DNA of 64,000 bases from positions 186,001 through 250,000 of the forward strand of contig NZ_WHOB01000018.1 of assembly GCF_013141775.1 (NCBI RefSeq), written 5' to 3'. The notes below the pieces were generated by a model. The model did no database searches and had not been told where the DNA came from. It saw only the letters and a list, made by a program, of their open reading frames with translations. Every line of letters starts with the position of its first letter. Within the stretch, counting starts at the first letter, position 1. The translations under genes and the position numbers were made by a program. Shown here one piece after another: positions 7,397 through 15,437 of this stretch. This DNA is from Paenibacillus phytohabitans. Lineage in GTDB: Bacteria; Bacillota; Bacilli; Paenibacillales; Paenibacillaceae.

Positions 7397-7781
7397 TGGA
7401 ATACATCTCCTCTATAGTAAAATCATTAATCATGAGGCCACTATAGCAAAACGTACGTTCCCTTCGCAACGAGGTTTTATACTTACTACATAAGGAATAG
7501 TTGCATTTCGTGCAGTTAAAAGACGGCGAAAAGCCAGATGAGCTAGGATAAGTGTATTCTGTACAACTAAGATTGAGAAAAGTGTTCGTTTGGGGCGTAG
7601 CTGTTAATTTTAGTTGTATGAAGTGCAGCTAAAACTCCCACGGGGCAAAAATTGCCCGTTTTAGTTGTACAAAATACAGTTAAACATGAAGCGAGCGTCT
7701 CTTAGCAGAAAAACCTGCCATTCGTGCACGGTGTCCGGCGTAGAGCCGGTGCAATCAGATTGCTTAAAAGCGTTCCAACAC
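7397..7781. repeat. cluster of four regularly spaced imperfect palindromes
   Basis: This gene-free stretch carries four copies of a degenerate palindrome related to TTTAGTTGTAnnAAATRCAG: about 7497-7521, 7552-7574 (inverted), 7608-7635 and 7659-7685. Successive starts are about 55, 56 and 51 bp apart. A short extra palindrome, GGGCAAAAATTGCCC, lies between the third and fourth copies. A second such cluster occurs at 27728-27911. The layout is that of an interspersed intergenic repeat, not a CRISPR array, because repeats and spacers are both degenerate. Confidence 0.6.
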
Positions 7782-8696
7782 CTATCCCTTCATTCTCATC
7801 ACCCCGCCGCTCTCTTCCAGCTCCAGAAAAACCGGCCGCTCGTCGGGAGTCTGATTCGGTGTATGGATCGCCAGCATCAGCTTATCGCCGAAGGTCCGGA
7901 ATACCATCGCGTGTCCGCCGTCCTTCTGATAGAGTGCCTCCTCCTGATGAATCCACGGTCCGGTTATCTCGCCGCTCCCGGAACGGGCAATACCCAGCGC
8001 ATAGGTGTTATTAATGAAGCTGGCCCATAGCAGATACAACGTATCGCCGTCACTTGACCTGAACAGAAATGGCCCATCTGTTACGTAATTAAGCTGATCC
8101 GCATACCGCTTGGATACAAACGGGGTTGTCCATGGCGCCTCCGATGCCCGGAATAGAATAACCGGCTCTCCTTCCGCACTCCGCAGGTCCTCCGTTAACC
8201 GCATGGCGCAGACCTCCCCGTCTCCAGTCTGCTGCCACTCATGACAGAAGACCATCCATGGCTGGTCCTGCTTATCTATATAGAGCGTTCCGTCCAGGGA
8301 GCTCCAGTCCTTCGGGGTCACCGGCCCTTCGCTATGCGGAGTAAACGGGCCAAGCGGATGTGTCGAAGCAAGCACTGCCGTCCCCAGCAGATCATTGTCT
8401 TTGCGCCGGAAGGTGGCGAACATGATGTAGCTCTGGCCGTAAGCATAGACTTCCGGAGCCCAGAAATTACGCTCGGCGTAGAAATCCGCCTCTGGACGGA
8501 ATACCGAAAACGGTCCTTCCCAATGCTCCAGATCCTTGCTTGTGTAAGCGTCGAACCCGGTGCCCTTGCCCCAGATATTACTGTCGGTACTGCCGTACAA
8601 ATAGTATTGTCCTTGTCCTTGTCCTTGTACTTGTACTTGTCCGGCAAGCGGCAGCACAAACGGATCTCTGATCTGCAAACTGTTATTATCTATCAT
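7782..8696 (-). CDS. glycoside hydrolase family 43-like five-bladed beta-propeller
   Basis: A 304-residue protein without signal peptide, thus probably cytoplasmic. It shows the beta-propeller pattern of GH43/GH32-type enzymes: LQIRDPFVLPLAG with the catalytic-base Asp, YYLYGSTDSN, NFWAPEVYAYGQSYIMFAT with the WAPEV signature, and DGTLYIDKQDQPWMVFCHEW. Family members remove arabinose or xylose from plant oligosaccharides. A six-unit hexanucleotide repeat (8607-8642) encodes alternating Gln with Val/Gly near the start of blade 1. GAAAGGGGAG precedes the ATG. It follows the glycosidase, transporter and two-component genes on the same strand and likely degrades what they import. Confidence 0.8.
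   Translation of the reverse strand: MIDNNSLQIRDPFVLPLAGQVQVQGQGQGQYYLYGSTDSNIWGKGTGFDAYTSKDLEHWEGPFSVFRPEADFYAERNFWAPEVYAYGQSYIMFATFRRKDNDLLGTAVLASTHPLGPFTPHSEGPVTPKDWSSLDGTLYIDKQDQPWMVFCHEWQQTGDGEVCAMRLTEDLRSAEGEPVILFRASEAPWTTPFVSKRYADQLNYVTDGPFLFRSSDGDTLYLLWASFINNTYALGIARSGSGEITGPWIHQEEALYQKDGGHAMVFRTFGDKLMLAIHTPNQTPDERPVFLELEESGGVMRMKG
8607..8642. repeat. in-frame hexanucleotide microsatellite (six units)
   Basis: TTGTCC/TTGTAC is repeated six times in tandem inside the GH43-like gene and gives an alternating Val/Gly-Gln stretch on the minus strand. The 6-bp unit keeps frame, so copy-number change would alter loop length without inactivating the gene. Confidence 0.8.
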
Positions 8697-8830
8697 TTCT
8701 AACTCCCCTTTCTACCACACACGCTGCAAGCCAATATTTAAATAAGGTTTACTTAAGAAAGTACTCTAGGTCATAAGGAACAAAGGTGAATATTGGAACT
8801 GGAGGAGCGAATGCGTAAAGTTCAACTTAA

Positions 8831-10480
8831 TTACCGGTATTCCGGCAGCACCACTCCAATATCGCTGATGCTGCTGAAGCCGCCGTCCGCATACTCCAGC
8901 TGTTCATTACCCTTAATCGTGAACGGGAGGCTCTGGCCCTGATAACAGATGCTGCCCCCGACTTCGCGGATACTCATCCCGATCAGCTTCAGCAGCTGCC
9001 CGTTCCGGTCCGTGATTACGCGGACTCCAAACGGAAAAGCCATGTACTCCTCCATGTCCCGGTAGATCACTGCCCCCTGGCGGGTAGTGATCAGCTCATA
9101 GACTGCTCCATCTACCGCCCGGCGGTATCCTGTCTCATGGGCCACCTCCTGGCCATGATCCATATCATAAGGAAGCAGTCCGGTGAACCACAGCTCTTCC
9201 CCGGCAACCGGCATAATCCCGCATAGCCGCTCCACATAATCCAGCAGGCACAGAATGGCCGGAGAATACGTTTCCGTATAGCCCTCTTCTCCTGTCCAAG
9301 GGCTTAATGTCTGGGCAAATCGTGTCATCCGCGACAACGCAGCGAGAATAGGCAGCATCACCCAGGTCAGTTCAACATAACGCCCGTGATGTTCAAAGGA
9401 ATGCGGCGCGCGGATGATACTGAGGAAGTTGGATGAGCCGCCCCAGGTGTTGTAGCTGGAGAACGGATCAAACCGGGGGTCGTCCATCGCTATGGAGGTG
9501 AACGGATATTTGGCGAAGAACTTGCTGGTATTCAGCAAATAACGCCGGAGTGCAGCATCAAAGAAATCGCGGTCTCCCACTTCGCAGGCCAGCACACGCA
9601 GCAGCACATCCGACTGTACACGCACAAACCGGCCTCCGCGGTCACGGTCATAGAAGAACTCATCCTCCTCGTCATAGCAATGGCCGAAGAGGCTCTGTCT
9701 GCTGGCCGCAGCTTTGGCCTCCCACTCAGCTCCATCCTCTCCAAGTTCCTCTGCTATTCGGGACAGATACAGCCGCTGGCAGTAGACATTGGCCGTTAAA
9801 TCAGGGGCCAGAAACGGCAGCAGCGGTGAATCCGGGTTACATTGCGCCGCATCGTCCAGATGTGGTGTATCGGGAATATGCCAGAATCGCGGGGACAGAT
9901 CATGCCCGGTATCAAAGGTGCAGAAGGCCTCCACGCAGCCTGTTCCTCGTGTATCGCGCCGGCTGGCCAGCCACTCGTCGAACCGGCTCATCGCCTGGTA
10001 CATCGAGCTGAGGAACATCCTGTTGCGTCCGTTCTGCACGTAATGATTCCAGACACTCCGGGCCAGCGGGGTCACCATTTGGATCTGCCGGTAGGCCGGC
10101 CCCGCAGGGGTTACTTTGTAAGGAATCAGCCCATCTTCACGTTGATAATCGGCGAACAGGCGAAAGGTCGCTTCCGCCACCTCCGGCATGAATCGTGACA
10201 GCAGCTCAGCGCTGATGGTTCCCGTGCTCTCCAGCCAGCTGCCGAGGTAGACACCTCCTTCATGCAGAACATGGCCGTTGCCGTCCATCGGCACGATACA
10301 ATCCATAAGCTTATGCAATCCGGAGTAATAGACATTCTCCATCGCTTCCGATGAGGCGGCAAAAGCAACTCCCGACTGCCTCCATTGCTCCATAGCGCCA
10401 CGGTCCGCCGCCTTCTTGAGCACTCCAATCCGGTCATCAGCCGTTACTTCCCGGAGCTGCTGTAATATATCCCTTGTCAT
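8831..10480 (-). CDS. six-hairpin (GH63/MGH1-like) glycoside hydrolase
   Basis: A 549-residue cytoplasmic protein with the (alpha/alpha)6-barrel character of GH63/GH37-related enzymes: GGVYLGSWLESTGTIS, REDGLIPYKVTPAGPAYRQIQM, FDTGHDLSPRFWHIPDT and SYNTWGGSSNFLSIIRAPH segments lined with Trp/His/Asp. I cannot assign a substrate. The start at 10480 has AGGAGAGG 5 nt upstream; an in-frame ATG at 10573 would overlap the preceding gene and lacks a binding site. It follows the solute-binding protein gene of a sugar ABC transporter by 80 nt, and a large palindrome lies between them, so its expression may be set below that of the binding protein. Together with the GH43 enzyme it probably processes the imported oligosaccharide. 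Confidence 0.7.
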   Translation of the reverse strand: MTRDILQQLREVTADDRIGVLKKAADRGAMEQWRQSGVAFAASSEAMENVYYSGLHKLMDCIVPMDGNGHVLHEGGVYLGSWLESTGTISAELLSRFMPEVAEATFRLFADYQREDGLIPYKVTPAGPAYRQIQMVTPLARSVWNHYVQNGRNRMFLSSMYQAMSRFDEWLASRRDTRGTGCVEAFCTFDTGHDLSPRFWHIPDTPHLDDAAQCNPDSPLLPFLAPDLTANVYCQRLYLSRIAEELGEDGAEWEAKAAASRQSLFGHCYDEEDEFFYDRDRGGRFVRVQSDVLLRVLACEVGDRDFFDAALRRYLLNTSKFFAKYPFTSIAMDDPRFDPFSSYNTWGGSSNFLSIIRAPHSFEHHGRYVELTWVMLPILAALSRMTRFAQTLSPWTGEEGYTETYSPAILCLLDYVERLCGIMPVAGEELWFTGLLPYDMDHGQEVAHETGYRRAVDGAVYELITTRQGAVIYRDMEEYMAFPFGVRVITDRNGQLLKLIGMSIREVGGSICYQGQSLPFTIKGNEQLEYADGGFSSISDIGVVLPEYR

Positions 10481-10520
10481 ATGATCCTCTCCTGTATCTT
10501 CGCTTCTCTTCCCAGACAGC

Positions 10521-10548
10521 GAAGCAGACTGCCCGGGCAGTCTGCTTC
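10521..10548. promoter_or_regulatory. 28-bp perfect palindrome between SBP and glycosidase genes
   Basis: Bases 10521-10548 form a perfect inverted repeat (GAAGCAGACTGCCC followed by its exact complement) with no T tract. In sugar ABC operons such intercistronic hairpins protect the binding-protein mRNA and reduce downstream expression; that role here is inference. Confidence 0.6.
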
Positions 10549-10559
10549 CGGTAAACACC

Positions 10560-11876
10560 TTATTTGCTGCCAAAAATTTGCGTTGCGCCTTTATAGAAAT
10601 CCTCCACTCCCTGTTTCACATCCTTCTGCTCGAAACCGATCTCCTGCACCGCGGTTTCAGCCAGCTTGGTGAACTCGGTGAAGCTTGGCGGATTGTAGCT
10701 GATGGAAAAAGGCTCTTTCTTCGTCGCCTCAGATACCCGGCTCGTGAAGTCGTATACGGTCTGCTCCAGCGGAGTGGCATCCTTCATCAGCAGGTCACGC
10801 ATCTTGGAGGTAACAGGGACTCCGCGGTCACTGCCGAGAATCTGCGCGGCATCGGGGTCATTGATCCAGTAGTTCATCAGTGTGGCCACTTCCTTCGGAT
10901 GCTCCGTCTTCGCATATCCGGACAAGCCTTGGCTGGATTCAAATACGACACCTGTTCCCTTAGGACCCCGCGGGACCTGAACCATCGTCAGTGTATCCTG
11001 AATCAGATTCTGATGGGCCGCGAACTGGTTGGACGGAATCAGGCTCATCGCCACTTTACCGGTGACCACCAGTGATTTACTCGTATCTCCCGGAGGATTA
11101 GACACCTGGAGGGACGGTGTAACCATCCCGCCGTTTTTAGACATGTCGTTCCAGTAGTTGAACCAATCCTCGGCATCCTGCTGTTCGAAGCCAAGTGCGT
11201 CTTTCTCCATATCATAGACCTGCTTGCCGCGCTGCTTCATATAGATGTCCATGCCCTCAACTGTAAAGTTGTAGGTGCCGTAATAGCCCTTGCCCAGCTT
11301 CTCAGAGATCTCTTTGCTGATCCTGGCGTAATCTTCCCAGCTCCAGCCATCCGCCGGAATGTCCATTCCCGCTTTTTTGAACAGCTCGGTGTTGATGACC
11401 ATCCCTCTGGCATTTGCTCCGGCAGAGATATGAACCAGCTTGCCTCCCAGCGTTCCGTATTCCACCATCGTCTGATCCATATCCGTCAGATCGAGCTCTT
11501 TGCCGACATAAGGCTGAAGATCCAGCAGTACCCCTTTATCCGCGTAATCCGTTACGTTGCCTCCAAGGAAAAATACATCCGGTGCTGTCCCCGAAGCCAG
11601 CTGGGTGTTCAGCTTGTCAAAGTACCCGGAGTTTGGAGCGAACTCCCCGACCACTTTGATATTCGGATATTTCTCCTCGAATTTGCGCAGCGCCTCGTTC
11701 GTCTTGTCTGCCCGCTTCTGATCGCCCCACCACATAATCCGCAGCTCAACCTGATCCACAGACGGCTCTGCAGTGTCTGAACTGCCGGTTGCAGGTTTGC
11801 CGTTATTGCCGCCCGAACAGGCGGTCGTTGCGGCCAGCAGCATTGCGGCCAGTGTAAGACCTAAGATTTTTCTCAT
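10560..11876 (-). CDS. sugar ABC transporter solute-binding lipoprotein
   Basis: A 438-residue family-1 extracellular solute-binding protein. The signal peptide ends in a lipobox (MLLAATTAC, Cys about residue 20), followed by SGGNNGKPATGSS linker. The mature part has the two-domain binding-protein pattern, e.g. VELRIMWWGDQKRADK, FEEKYPNIKVVGEF, APDVFFLGGNVTDYADKG and the MNYWINDPDAAQILGSDRGVP segment near the C-terminus. It captures oligosaccharides outside the membrane for the two permeases encoded upstream. No ATP-binding subunit is encoded here, as is usual for this class, which borrows a shared MsmX-type ATPase. A perfect cre site 24-38 nt upstream of the ATG points to catabolite repression. 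Confidence 0.9.
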   Translation of the reverse strand: MRKILGLTLAAMLLAATTACSGGNNGKPATGSSDTAEPSVDQVELRIMWWGDQKRADKTNEALRKFEEKYPNIKVVGEFAPNSGYFDKLNTQLASGTAPDVFFLGGNVTDYADKGVLLDLQPYVGKELDLTDMDQTMVEYGTLGGKLVHISAGANARGMVINTELFKKAGMDIPADGWSWEDYARISKEISEKLGKGYYGTYNFTVEGMDIYMKQRGKQVYDMEKDALGFEQQDAEDWFNYWNDMSKNGGMVTPSLQVSNPPGDTSKSLVVTGKVAMSLIPSNQFAAHQNLIQDTLTMVQVPRGPKGTGVVFESSQGLSGYAKTEHPKEVATLMNYWINDPDAAQILGSDRGVPVTSKMRDLLMKDATPLEQTVYDFTSRVSEATKKEPFSISYNPPSFTEFTKLAETAVQEIGFEQKDVKQGVEDFYKGATQIFGSK

Positions 11877-11899
11877 CGAAATGTCCCCCCAAGAATAGT

Positions 11900-11914
11900 T
11901 GTAATCGCTTGCAT
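11900..11914 (-). promoter_or_regulatory. cre site (CcpA operator) upstream of the SBP gene
   Basis: ATGCAAGCGATTACA on the minus strand matches the consensus WTGNAANCGNWNNCW at every fixed position. It lies between the permease gene and the binding-protein gene, so it could control an internal promoter or act as a roadblock. Confidence 0.65.
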
Positions 11915-12007
11915 TCCCATCCTAATCATTTCTTGACCGGAGTTGAATTTCATTTCTTCGGGTCTCCGCTAGTGGTTTTTTCGGGTCTGCATTTCAGTAG
12001 AGCCCTG

Positions 12008-12847
12008 TTATTTCAAACCGGTCGTAGCGATACCCTCCAGGAAATGCTTTTGAAAGAGAAGGAAGATGGTCATGATCGGCACAAGCGAGAGCACTGACAT
12101 CGCCAGGAGCGCGCCCCAGTCGGATGATCCGGAGGGATCATAGAGTGAACGTATGCCCAGTTGAACGGTGAACAGATTGATGCGGCTCAAATAGATCATC
12201 TGGCTGAAGAAATCATCCCACGTCCAGATAAAAGTAAAGATTGCCGTTGTGATCAGCGCCGGAACCAGCAGCGGGATAATGATCCGGAAGTACAGCTGGC
12301 CTTGTCCGCAGCCGTCAATCGTTGCACTTTCATCCAGCTCCTTCGGAATGCCGCGGATAAACTGGATCATCAGCAGCACGAAGAACGAGTCATGCGCCAG
12401 CCATTTCGGTACAATCAGAGGTAAGTAGGTATTCACCCAGTCCAGCTTGCTGAAAATAATATATTGCGGAATCAGCAGCACATGGTAAGGAAGCATAATC
12501 GTCACCAGCATGCAGGCAAACAGCACACTCTTGAGACGGAACTCCAGCCGGGCGAACGCGTATGCCGCCAAAGAGCAGGTGAGAATATTGCCGATCACCG
12601 ACAGCACGGAGATGGTAGCAGAGTTGAGGAAAAAGCGGCTGAACGAGATGCCCTGAAGCCCCTTCCAGCCATTCACATAGTTCTCCAGTGTAAACCTCGC
12701 CGGCCACAGACCGGGATCAGAGAAGATCAGCTCATTCGGTTTAAAGGAACTCGACAGCAGCCACAGCACCGGATAGAGCATCAGCAGCCCAAACAGAATG
12801 ATGAGACCATGCTTGCCGAGCTTAAAAATCGTCTTTTGATCAGCCAT
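12008..12847 (-). CDS. sugar ABC transporter permease (MalG/YtcP type)
   Basis: A 279-residue inner-membrane protein with six membrane segments. The cytoplasmic loop LDESATIDGCGQGQLYFRIIIPLL carries the EAA-type motif that docks the ATPase. The N-terminal YPVLWLLSSSFKP and C-terminal LLFQKHFLEGIATTGLK are typical of MalG-like subunits. The gene begins 3 nt after the stop codon of the other permease, so the two are coupled. Together with the upstream permease and the binding protein it forms an oligosaccharide importer lacking its own ATPase gene. Confidence 0.9.
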   Translation of the reverse strand: MADQKTIFKLGKHGLIILFGLLMLYPVLWLLSSSFKPNELIFSDPGLWPARFTLENYVNGWKGLQGISFSRFFLNSATISVLSVIGNILTCSLAAYAFARLEFRLKSVLFACMLVTIMLPYHVLLIPQYIIFSKLDWVNTYLPLIVPKWLAHDSFFVLLMIQFIRGIPKELDESATIDGCGQGQLYFRIIIPLLVPALITTAIFTFIWTWDDFFSQMIYLSRINLFTVQLGIRSLYDPSGSSDWGALLAMSVLSLVPIMTIFLLFQKHFLEGIATTGLK

Positions 12848-12850
12848 GAT

Positions 12851-13765
12851 TTATCGCCCGTCCTTTCCGTCGCCGTAGAACACCCAGAACCTGGAGGTCA
12901 CGAACACAATCGAGGTAAACAGGCCGATGATGATCAGCATGATCCACGCCAGAGCGGCGGCATAGCCCATATCGAAGAATGAGAAGCCTTTTAGATACAG
13001 ATAGAGCGTATAGAACAGCGTTGAATTTACCGGACCGCCGCGTCCGTCCCCAATGACATACCCCGGGGTAAACACCTGGAAGGAGTTGATAATCCCCATG
13101 ACCAGGTTGAAAAAGATTACCGGTGACAGCATGGGCAGCGTTATCTTGCCGAACTGCCGCAGCTTACCGGCCCCGTCCACCTGTGCCGCTTCGTACAGGT
13201 CCGCAGGAATCTGCTTGATTCCGGCCAGGAATATGACCATCGCGGAACCAAATTGCCAGACGGACAAGGTAACGATGGTGGAGAGAATGTAGCTCGGATG
13301 GGCGATCCAGGCCGGACCTTCAATCCCGAACCAGCTTAAGAAGTGGTTGATCAGGCCTTCCCCGTCAAAAATCTGCCGCCATACGATGGCGATCGCCACA
13401 CTTCCTCCCAGCAGGGAAGGAATGTAGTATACCGTTCTGTAGATGCCCAGCGCCCGGATGCCTTTGTTCAAGACGACGGCGACCAGAAGGGCAAAGGCCA
13501 TTTTGAGCGGAACTGAAAAAAGCACGTATTTGAAAGTCACCGTAAGAGATTTGTAGAAGTATTCGTCTGCCGTGAAGATGTGCCTGTAATTGTCAAAGCC
13601 CAGCCATACCGGGGCATTGAGCAGGTTGTACTTGGTCAGGGACAGATAAAAGGATCCCAGCATGGGGCCAAGTGTCAGTCCGAAAAAGCCGATCAGCCAG
13701 GGAAGCAGGAACAGGTAAGCGGTGCCGCTCCTTCTCCATAAAGCCGATTTGTGTGCTGTCTTCAT
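12851..13765 (-). CDS. sugar ABC transporter permease (MalF/LplB type)
   Basis: A 304-residue membrane protein with six predicted segments, opening with an RRSGTAYLFLLPWLIGFFGL helix. The EAA loop reads DLYEAAQVDGAGKLRQFGKITLP and is close to the family consensus. I placed the start at 13765, where AAGGAG precedes the ATG by 9 nt, rather than at the in-frame ATG at 13849, which overlaps the regulator gene. It lies directly downstream of the response regulator and is coupled to the second permease. Confidence 0.9.
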   Translation of the reverse strand: MKTAHKSALWRRSGTAYLFLLPWLIGFFGLTLGPMLGSFYLSLTKYNLLNAPVWLGFDNYRHIFTADEYFYKSLTVTFKYVLFSVPLKMAFALLVAVVLNKGIRALGIYRTVYYIPSLLGGSVAIAIVWRQIFDGEGLINHFLSWFGIEGPAWIAHPSYILSTIVTLSVWQFGSAMVIFLAGIKQIPADLYEAAQVDGAGKLRQFGKITLPMLSPVIFFNLVMGIINSFQVFTPGYVIGDGRGGPVNSTLFYTLYLYLKGFSFFDMGYAAALAWIMLIIIGLFTSIVFVTSRFWVFYGDGKDGR

Positions 13766-13829
13766 ATGCGCCTTCTCCTTCTTAATGGATATAGGCTCAT
13801 TATAGAAAGTAGCGCAGCCCGCTTGAATG

Positions 13830-15437
13830 CTATTTCTTCGGCTGCTCACTATTGAATTTTTCAGGTGGGTTCAGGCGGAAGTCTGAAGGGGCGATCCCGT
13901 ACATTTTTTTGAATTTGGAGCTGAAATAGCTGGCATTCGAGAATCCGGTAAGCTCGGCAATATCCCATAGACCAAGGGTTGTGCTCACCAGCAGATGGGT
14001 GGCCTGGGCCATCCGGATGTCGGTCAGATAGGCTATGAAGCTTCGGCCTACCTTGGCTTTGAACAGCTCCGAGAAATAGGACGAATTGTAATTGAACCGT
14101 TTGGCCAGCTGGGTCAAATTCAGATCATACATGTAATTGCCATCGATATACTGCGTCGCTGTGCGGATCACCGAATCATCGGGGTCGCCTGCTTCCTGCA
14201 GTTGACGGTGTGCGCGTCCGGCCAGCTCCAGCAGGAAATGCTCCGCCTTGTCTACTGAGTCAAGCTTATGGACCATCTCCGGATGGAGCCACAGCTGCTG
14301 GGCATGACCGTTCCCATGTGCAGGCGCCCCATCCGCTCCGTCCACAAGCAGATAGAGCTGGAAGATCAGCTTCACGAAACGGGAACGTGACTGGGAGAAG
14401 GCCTGCTGAAGCTCCTGCCGGACCGTCTGGCCGAAGCAGCTCCACTCCCCCTGAATCAGCAGGCGGCGCAGAGTCCGAGTCAGCTCCTCTGTAAGCACTG
14501 CTCCCGGCTCAGACTTTCCTTCAGCCGGCGGGTAAGCTGCATTCTCTGAGAGATTCCAGGCCAGCAGAGACTCCATATAACCTTCCTTCCACTGCCGGAA
14601 TCCGTGCTTGACGCCGCCGTAGCCGATGACCGGCTCAAAGCCCAGATGTGCAGAGATACAAGCAGCCAGATCCGCGCGGAACTGTGGCATATCCGTCAGA
14701 CCCTCCTGCAGAATATAGTGAACCAGTCCGGGGTAATTCGGATCGCGGAACACCAGACAGCCGCTGCCGTACCTGCCCGCGAATTCCCTGCCCAGCAGTT
14801 CAAATGGCAGGCGCAGCTTGCCGGGCGTACGCTCAGGCAGCTGCGGAGCCTCCCCCGTCCGTTCTCTGAGTCCGGCTGTCGCAACATGAATTCCCGTCAA
14901 ATCCCACTCACCCAGCTCAAAGAGTGCGGCACGCTCTTTCAGCGCATCCACCTGCTCTACGTCCTCCTTGACAAGCTGAACAAGGAAATGCTCTTTCATC
15001 TCCATGTAATACTGGGATAGCCGCCACTGGATTACGGCCTGCTGATCACGGTCATTACGCTCCCGGTCAAGCTCTTCCTTCACCTTCTGCAATACGGCCA
15101 TCAGCTCATCGGCAGCTACCGGCTTCAGCAGATAATCACGCGCCTGATTACGGACAGCCGCTCTGGCGTAATGAAAATCCTCATAGCCGGTAATTACGAT
15201 CAGCCTCAGCTCCGGATAGAGTCTGCGGCAATCCTCAAGAAAAGACACACCGTTCATCACAGGCATGTTCATATCTGTAATTACAATGTCTACCGCCTCA
15301 CAGGCCAGCCGCTCCATTGCCTCCATTCCATTCCCTGCCTCACCGATCACTGACAGATTCAGGTCTGCCCAATCTGCCTTCAGCCGTAAGCCTTGGCGGA
15401 TTTCCGGCTCATCATCCACGATCAATACGCGATACAT
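13830..15437 (-). CDS. YesN-type response regulator with AraC DNA-binding domain
   Basis: A 535-residue regulator. Residues 1-125 form a CheY-like receiver with VDDEPEIRQGL, the phosphoacceptor Asp in DIVITDMNMP, and the KP pair in YLLKPVAADELM. A variable middle section of about 300 residues follows. The last 100 residues carry two AraC-type helix-turn-helix units, LTQLAKRFNYNSSYFSELFK and LWDIAELTGFSNASYFSSKFKK. The start at 15437 is 7 nt after GGAGG; the ATG at 15443 would be too close. It overlaps the kinase gene by 26 nt, so translation is coupled. Its likely target is the adjacent transporter and glycosidase operon. Confidence 0.9.
   Translation of the reverse strand: MYRVLIVDDEPEIRQGLRLKADWADLNLSVIGEAGNGMEAMERLACEAVDIVITDMNMPVMNGVSFLEDCRRLYPELRLIVITGYEDFHYARAAVRNQARDYLLKPVAADELMAVLQKVKEELDRERNDRDQQAVIQWRLSQYYMEMKEHFLVQLVKEDVEQVDALKERAALFELGEWDLTGIHVATAGLRERTGEAPQLPERTPGKLRLPFELLGREFAGRYGSGCLVFRDPNYPGLVHYILQEGLTDMPQFRADLAACISAHLGFEPVIGYGGVKHGFRQWKEGYMESLLAWNLSENAAYPPAEGKSEPGAVLTEELTRTLRRLLIQGEWSCFGQTVRQELQQAFSQSRSRFVKLIFQLYLLVDGADGAPAHGNGHAQQLWLHPEMVHKLDSVDKAEHFLLELAGRAHRQLQEAGDPDDSVIRTATQYIDGNYMYDLNLTQLAKRFNYNSSYFSELFKAKVGRSFIAYLTDIRMAQATHLLVSTTLGLWDIAELTGFSNASYFSSKFKKMYGIAPSDFRLNPPEKFNSEQPKK

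Noticed and set aside
7497-7685. Possible CRISPR array
   Set aside because: Repeats are degenerate, partly inverted, only four, and no cas genes are in the window.
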